This document shows positions 60,135 through 64,000 of a DNA stretch of 64,000 bases, piece after piece. Within the stretch, counting starts at the first letter, position 1. Each line of letters opens with the position of its first letter. Under the pieces are notes generated by a model that was not told the DNA's origin, searched no databases, and was given only the letters and a program-made list of their open reading frames with translations. The translations under genes were made by a program, and so were the position numbers. Source of the DNA: Bacteroidia bacterium (GTDB lineage Bacteria > Bacteroidota > Bacteroidia > UBA4408); assembly GCA_020845635.1 (NCBI GenBank), contig JADLFI010000037.1, forward strand, positions 124,001 through 188,000, in the 5' to 3' direction.

Positions 60135-63100
60135 TTATTTCATTAAGGTTATCGTACCGTGCATTTCCTCACTTACTCCGGTAAGGGTAGTATAGTTTAC
60201 AATATAGTAGTAAACACCGGCCTCGGAATTAGCTCCATCCCATCCTTCTTTTGGATCAGTCCATTCAAATACTTTTCTTCCCCAACGATTGTATATTTGA
60301 GCAGTAAAATTTTTTGCACTTAATTTATTAATCATAAATTTATCATTTTTACCATCACGGTTAGGAGTAAATATATTAGGCACCTCGCCATCAACAATAA
60401 TGGTTAAAGTGTCTGATATAAAACATTCAGATGTGTTATAGGCAGTTAAAATAACCTGATAGCTTCCTTGAGCAGTAAAAACGTGCGAAGGGGAAGTTAC
60501 ATCACTTGAATCATTATCCCCAAAATTCCACATATAGGTAGTTGCTCCGGTACTATTATTGGTAAAATTAACGGTTAACGGATATGATCCTGACATAGGG
60601 TCGGCTGTCATTGAAGCCACCACGCCTAATACCTGCGGTACAAATACATCTTGTGTTGAATAGCAATTATTAGCATCAGTAATGGTAACAGTATAGGTTC
60701 CTGTTGTTAACCCTGTTATAGAGTCGGTGGTGGCAGCATTGTTCCACAAATAAGTATAAGGTTGGTTACCTCCCACCGGATTAATAACTTTTGCAACTCC
60801 ATCATGCTCTCCACACACCTCGGCACGTGCCAAGGCCAAATATCTAAGGTTAACGGTATCAACAGTGGCTGTACCGGTAATAATGCCGGGACAAGCCCCG
60901 GTATCGGTAACCGAAACTAAGGTAAATGCGCCCGGAATACTATCCTGATATACAAATGGAGAGCTTGTAATATTATTAACTGTTAAAGTGTCGCCTCCTA
61001 CGGCATAAGTAATATTAAACGGACCTCCGCCACTTAAATTTATAGTTACAGGAACAGAAGTACCGTTCGGGCATATTGTTCCGGTGCCGGTTTGCACCAC
61101 CCCGCCACCACTAAATTGTGCAGTAGGTGCAGGAATAATTTGAATTGTACCTGTGGCTGTAGCATTGGTACATGGAGCAGGAGCTACACCTTCTAAAGAA
61201 AAGGTAATATTTCCGTTAGCTATGTCGGCTGCACTTGGCGTATATTGTACAGATGCGCCTGTAGTACTGCTAAATGTTCCGGTTCCTACTACGGATGACC
61301 ATAGATAAGAATTAACAGTTCCGGTAGATACAGCGCTTAAGCTGATAGTGGAACCTGCACAAACTACACTTTGCATTTGGATGGAAACGGTGGGCTGTTC
61401 AGCATAAGTAACCACAACCGAATCTATTGCTGCCGGACATGAACCACCCGGATTATTTGAAATTAAATAAAGTATTACGCCTCCATTGTTAAGATCATCG
61501 CTGCTTGGTGTATAAACTGTGCTTAACGAGCTTGAGTTCCCAAAAGTACCTGTTCCGTTGGTACTCCAGTTTCCTGAAGAGGCAAGACCTCCAACTGTAC
61601 CGTTAAGGATAATTGGCGATGAGTTGGTTCCACAATAGGTAACATCATTTCCTGCTTCGGCAGTAGCCCCCATCTCAATAGTAACCGGCACTATAGAGAA
61701 CACAGTAGGGCAGGTAGGCGTTCCGGTCATGGTTAATACAAGATTTACATAAGGTAAACCTGCATCGTTTAAGGCAGGGTTATAATAAGTTGTATCATTA
61801 TTAGGACTGGTAAATACACCACTTCCGCCCGACCAACTAACATTACCACTATTAGGTCCGGTAGCTATTCCTTCAAGAAGAATACCGGCACCGGTACAGG
61901 CCGAAATTGGAGGCCCCGCATTAACCACTTGCTCGGCAATAACAACGGTTGAGGTGTCGGTAGTAGTTGGACAACCAAAACCGGTAATAGTATTGGTAAC
62001 GGTATAAGTTCCGGGTGCTGAATTAGCAACATCTACCACACCGGAATTGGCGTTTACAAACACTAATCCTGAAGGAACTGAGGTAAACAACCCTGCACTG
62101 GCATTGCTGTCAAATATTGGGGTTGGGTTAGTGCCTCCTGCACAGTAAACATTATTAGAGTACGTGTAGTTAGGATTTGGGGCATTCGTTATGTTTATCT
62201 GTATTGACAAGGTATCAACACAACCTCCCGGGTTTGAACCATATCTTTTAATGGTATAAGTGCCAGGAGTACTGGCAGCCAGGTCAATTTCTCCGGTGGT
62301 CGGGTTTATTACAAGGCCGGCAGGTGTTGAGGTAAAATCACCCACAGAACCCGTACCTAAAGTAGGCGTTACATTAGTGCTTCCTGCACAAAAGGTAGCC
62401 GAAGGATAAGTATAAGATAAATCAGGGGTAGGTGCCGCATTAACCTGAACAGTATCGGTAAAAGTAAAACCACTGCATAAGTCGCTGATTGAAGCAACAT
62501 AAGCCGTTGGGGCAGTGGGTGAAACATTCACTGATAAGCCTGTTCCTACAGTAGAACCGCCAACTTGCGACCAAGTAACCGTTCCGTTTACCCCCATAGC
62601 TATCGGTTGGAAAGGAATGCTATATACAAAATAATTATTCGGGTCATTAGGATCCGGCTCAAATCTTGTTCCTTCATTATTGGCCGACCATTGTACTCCC
62701 GCATTACGTCCGTTGTAAACAAAGGCAACGGTTCCCGAGGCATCTTGTATGGCATGTATAGCCTGACCTCCATTCCAGGTAGAACAAATAGGCTTGCTAA
62801 TAATATGGGTTTCTATATTCCCATTTTCGTGCAACTGTATTTGCGAAGAAAATTGCATACTGTTGCAACTAAACATTGGAACTGAACAGTACTCTACTGC
62901 AAAAATACGGTTTGGAGCAGTACCTACGGTGGCGCATCTAATAGTTCCGCCAACCGATGGCTGAATATCTTGCCAAGGCCCTAAAATAGCATTAAAAACA
63001 GTGGTAGGCCCTCCGGGAACCGGCTGACCTATTGACCAAGGTGAAAAAATTCCTGCATTGTTAGTATTAAAACTAATATAATTATTTGTTGAAACCGCAC

Positions 63101-63359
63101 ATTGGGTATAGGTATTTCCAAAATAGGTAAAGCTAAAGCCAATATTAATAGCTGCAGGGTAAAACTCATCGTCTGCCAAAGCTGATAGAGGAAATGAAGA
63201 TAATATGGTTGGACTTAAACTACCTAATGTGGCCTGTAAATTAACACTGCCCGGAAGACAAATAGAGGTGTCGGCACCGGCATTAATAGGGCTTTGCGCC
63301 ATTGACAGCTTAATTCCGGTAAAAATAAAAATTTGCAGTAAGATAAAAAATTTTTTCAT
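60135..63359 (-). CDS. Giant exported adhesin-like protein with PKD domain and T9SS type B (CHU_C) sorting domain
   Basis: 1074 residues from the ATG at 63359, which begins a signal peptide ending near SMAQ; a TTG six codons upstream is less likely. An N-terminal domain (about 45-250) has a FxYFGNTYTQ...NNYISF pattern seen in Bacteroidota surface proteins. Multiple Ig-like/SprB-type repeats follow (NAGADTSICLPGS, PYTYLWNN, TGTYTVTITDANNC). A PKD domain is at about 905-985 (WNFGDNDSSD). The C terminus is the gliding-motility-associated type B sorting domain: PNIFTPNRDGKNDKF, IYNRWGRKVFE, GWDGANSEAGVYYYIV. Probably a surface adhesin. Confidence 0.92.
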   Translation of the reverse strand: MKKFFILLQIFIFTGIKLSMAQSPINAGADTSICLPGSVNLQATLGSLSPTILSSFPLSALADDEFYPAAINIGFSFTYFGNTYTQCAVSTNNYISFNTNNAGIFSPWSIGQPVPGGPTTVFNAILGPWQDIQPSVGGTIRCATVGTAPNRIFAVEYCSVPMFSCNSMQFSSQIQLHENGNIETHIISKPICSTWNGGQAIHAIQDASGTVAFVYNGRNAGVQWSANNEGTRFEPDPNDPNNYFVYSIPFQPIAMGVNGTVTWSQVGGSTVGTGLSVNVSPTAPTAYVASISDLCSGFTFTDTVQVNAAPTPDLSYTYPSATFCAGSTNVTPTLGTGSVGDFTSTPAGLVINPTTGEIDLAASTPGTYTIKRYGSNPGGCVDTLSIQINITNAPNPNYTYSNNVYCAGGTNPTPIFDSNASAGLFTSVPSGLVFVNANSGVVDVANSAPGTYTVTNTITGFGCPTTTDTSTVVIAEQVVNAGPPISACTGAGILLEGIATGPNSGNVSWSGGSGVFTSPNNDTTYYNPALNDAGLPYVNLVLTMTGTPTCPTVFSIVPVTIEMGATAEAGNDVTYCGTNSSPIILNGTVGGLASSGNWSTNGTGTFGNSSSLSTVYTPSSDDLNNGGVILYLISNNPGGSCPAAIDSVVVTYAEQPTVSIQMQSVVCAGSTISLSAVSTGTVNSYLWSSVVGTGTFSSTTGASVQYTPSAADIANGNITFSLEGVAPAPCTNATATGTIQIIPAPTAQFSGGGVVQTGTGTICPNGTSVPVTINLSGGGPFNITYAVGGDTLTVNNITSSPFVYQDSIPGAFTLVSVTDTGACPGIITGTATVDTVNLRYLALARAEVCGEHDGVAKVINPVGGNQPYTYLWNNAATTDSITGLTTGTYTVTITDANNCYSTQDVFVPQVLGVVASMTADPMSGSYPLTVNFTNNSTGATTYMWNFGDNDSSDVTSPSHVFTAQGSYQVILTAYNTSECFISDTLTIIVDGEVPNIFTPNRDGKNDKFMINKLSAKNFTAQIYNRWGRKVFEWTDPKEGWDGANSEAGVYYYIVNYTTLTGVSEEMHGTITLMK

Positions 63360-63392
63360 TTTTTTATATTTAATCAATATGATTTAAAAGTT

Positions 63393-63400
63393 CAAATGTA
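63393..63400 (-). promoter_or_regulatory. -7 promoter element for the T9SS type B protein gene
   Basis: On the minus strand TACATTTG matches TAnnTTTG, 33 bases before the ATG at 63359. Confidence 0.5.
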
Positions 63401-63569
63401 TAAATTTTTCTTAAACATAAGACCATAAATATAATGCTTAACCTAATATTTTTGAATTTTTACGATTTTTTAAGGCAAATGATGTTTCTAGCCATATAAA
63501 AACATGACTCATAAATAATATTTTATACATTTTTTTGTTTTCCTGATTAATCATTTTAATATTGCAAAT

Positions 63570-63577
63570 TATATTTG
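63570..63577 (+). promoter_or_regulatory. -7 promoter element for the right-edge gene
   Basis: TATATTTG matches TAnnTTTG, 42 bases before the ATG at 63620. Confidence 0.45.
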
Positions 63578-63619
63578 TAGTTTTATTACAATTTTTAGTA
63601 TAAACATTACTTCTTAAAG

Positions 63620-64000
63620 ATGAAGAAAATTGCCATAGTCTTATTAGTATTACTTTTTAATAGTACTTTCATAAAAGCCGGAGAAATAGTAGTAGAAGGA
63701 AACTTTATGGGGAAAAACATTTTTGTAACCAATCCTTATGCTTCGTCAAACAATGTAGGCTTTTGTGTAACCGAAGTTTTTGTAAACGGGAAACTGACCA
63801 CCGATGAAATTCAACAAAGTTCATTCGAAATAGATTTAATTTCACTACAATTAGTTGTAGGTCAGAAAGTTACAATAAAAATTAAGCACCGTGACGGCTG
63901 CACCCCAAAAATTGTAAACCCCGAAGACTTAAAGCCAAGAGCTACCTTTGAAATTGTTGCCGGTTCCATGAAAGTAACAAAAGATGGTTTGTTTCTTTGG
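63620..64000 (+). CDS. Exported protein, N-terminal part (3' truncated by window)
   Basis: An ATG at 63620 opens a frame with no stop for 127 codons to the window end. It starts with a signal peptide (KKIAIVLLVLLFNSTFIKAG) and continues with a strand-rich region (IVVEGNFMGKNIFVTNPYA, VTEVFVNGKLTTDEIQQSS, VGQKVTIKIKHRDGCTPKI). The pattern resembles exported Bacteroidota proteins with small Ig-like domains that precede T9SS components, but no family can be named from this fragment. It is divergent from the giant type B protein. Confidence 0.75.
   Translation, partial: MKKIAIVLLVLLFNSTFIKAGEIVVEGNFMGKNIFVTNPYASSNNVGFCVTEVFVNGKLTTDEIQQSSFEIDLISLQLVVGQKVTIKIKHRDGCTPKIVNPEDLKPRATFEIVAGSMKVTKDGLFLW

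Noticed and set aside
60135-63359. Frameshifted or chimeric gene because of repetitive content
   Set aside because: The frame is continuous from signal peptide to type B sorting domain and the repeats are ordinary Ig-like modules.

Overview
The window is AT-rich (roughly one third G+C) and looks like a chromosomal segment of a non-photosynthetic member of the phylum Bacteroidota, probably a Chitinophagales/Sphingobacteriales-like or uncultivated lineage. The supports are: type IX secretion C-terminal sorting domains of both classes (type A at about 29.2, 38.4 and 41.5 kb, type B at 60.2 kb), TonB-dependent receptors with carboxypeptidase-like N-terminal domains, an RprX/RprY-like two-component pair, a propeller plus Y_Y_Y sensor architecture, and many copies of the phylum-specific -7 promoter element TAnnTTTG. 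No phage, transposon, CRISPR array or plasmid functions were seen; this is mostly a housekeeping/core region with patches of surface and signalling genes.

Layout. 0-10 kb: 3' end of recG, a haem/beta-propeller lipoprotein, xseB, paaC-paaB with a divergent membrane AraC regulator, an RprXY-like system, an M16 peptidase with an O-methyltransferase, and a DUF3467 protein. 10-25 kb: a TonB-type outer-membrane protein, a flippase-like/glycosyltransferase pair, then leftward genes: acyl-CoA carboxylase beta subunit overlapping a 1320-residue sensor/adenylyl cyclase/HD protein, dtd, a SIMPL protein and a lipoprotein, and a TonB receptor. 25-34 kb: dprA-paaI-paaY, tRNA-Arg(CCT), a secreted sugar-dehydrogenase-like protein, and a run of acyltransferase, pssA, purS, dCMP deaminase and S41 protease. 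34-43 kb: rfbA, tRNA-Ser(GGA), kbl, AstE-like peptidase with xseA, then two exported T9SS proteins (FG-GAP/UnbV protein and five-haem cytochrome). 43-52 kb: two APC permeases, a small membrane protein, an LRR protein, a second two-component pair and a SLAC1/TehA-type transporter. 52-64 kb: SiaC-SiaB module, inositol monophosphatase, lgt, a small membrane protein, mtaB-purL, a Nudix hydrolase, a giant T9SS type B adhesin-like protein, and a truncated exported protein at the right edge.

How genes may work together. Phenylacetate genes are present but dispersed: paaB and paaC at 2.5-3.6 kb without paaA, D or E beside them, and paaI with paaY 23 kb away. Exonuclease VII subunits are likewise split over 34 kb. 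PurS and a short-form PurL belong to the PurS/PurQ/PurL complex. The FG-GAP protein and five-haem cytochrome appear cotranscribed and both are addressed to the cell surface. The most distinctive single gene is the propeller/Y_Y_Y/class III cyclase/HD fusion, which could make and perhaps destroy a cyclic nucleotide in response to an external cue. Regulatory sites worth testing are a perfect 16-bp tandem repeat in the paaB/AraC divergent promoter and helically phased TTTAA repeats in front of the SLAC1/TehA-type transporter.

Limits: all functional calls rest on motif recognition by eye; no database search was run.
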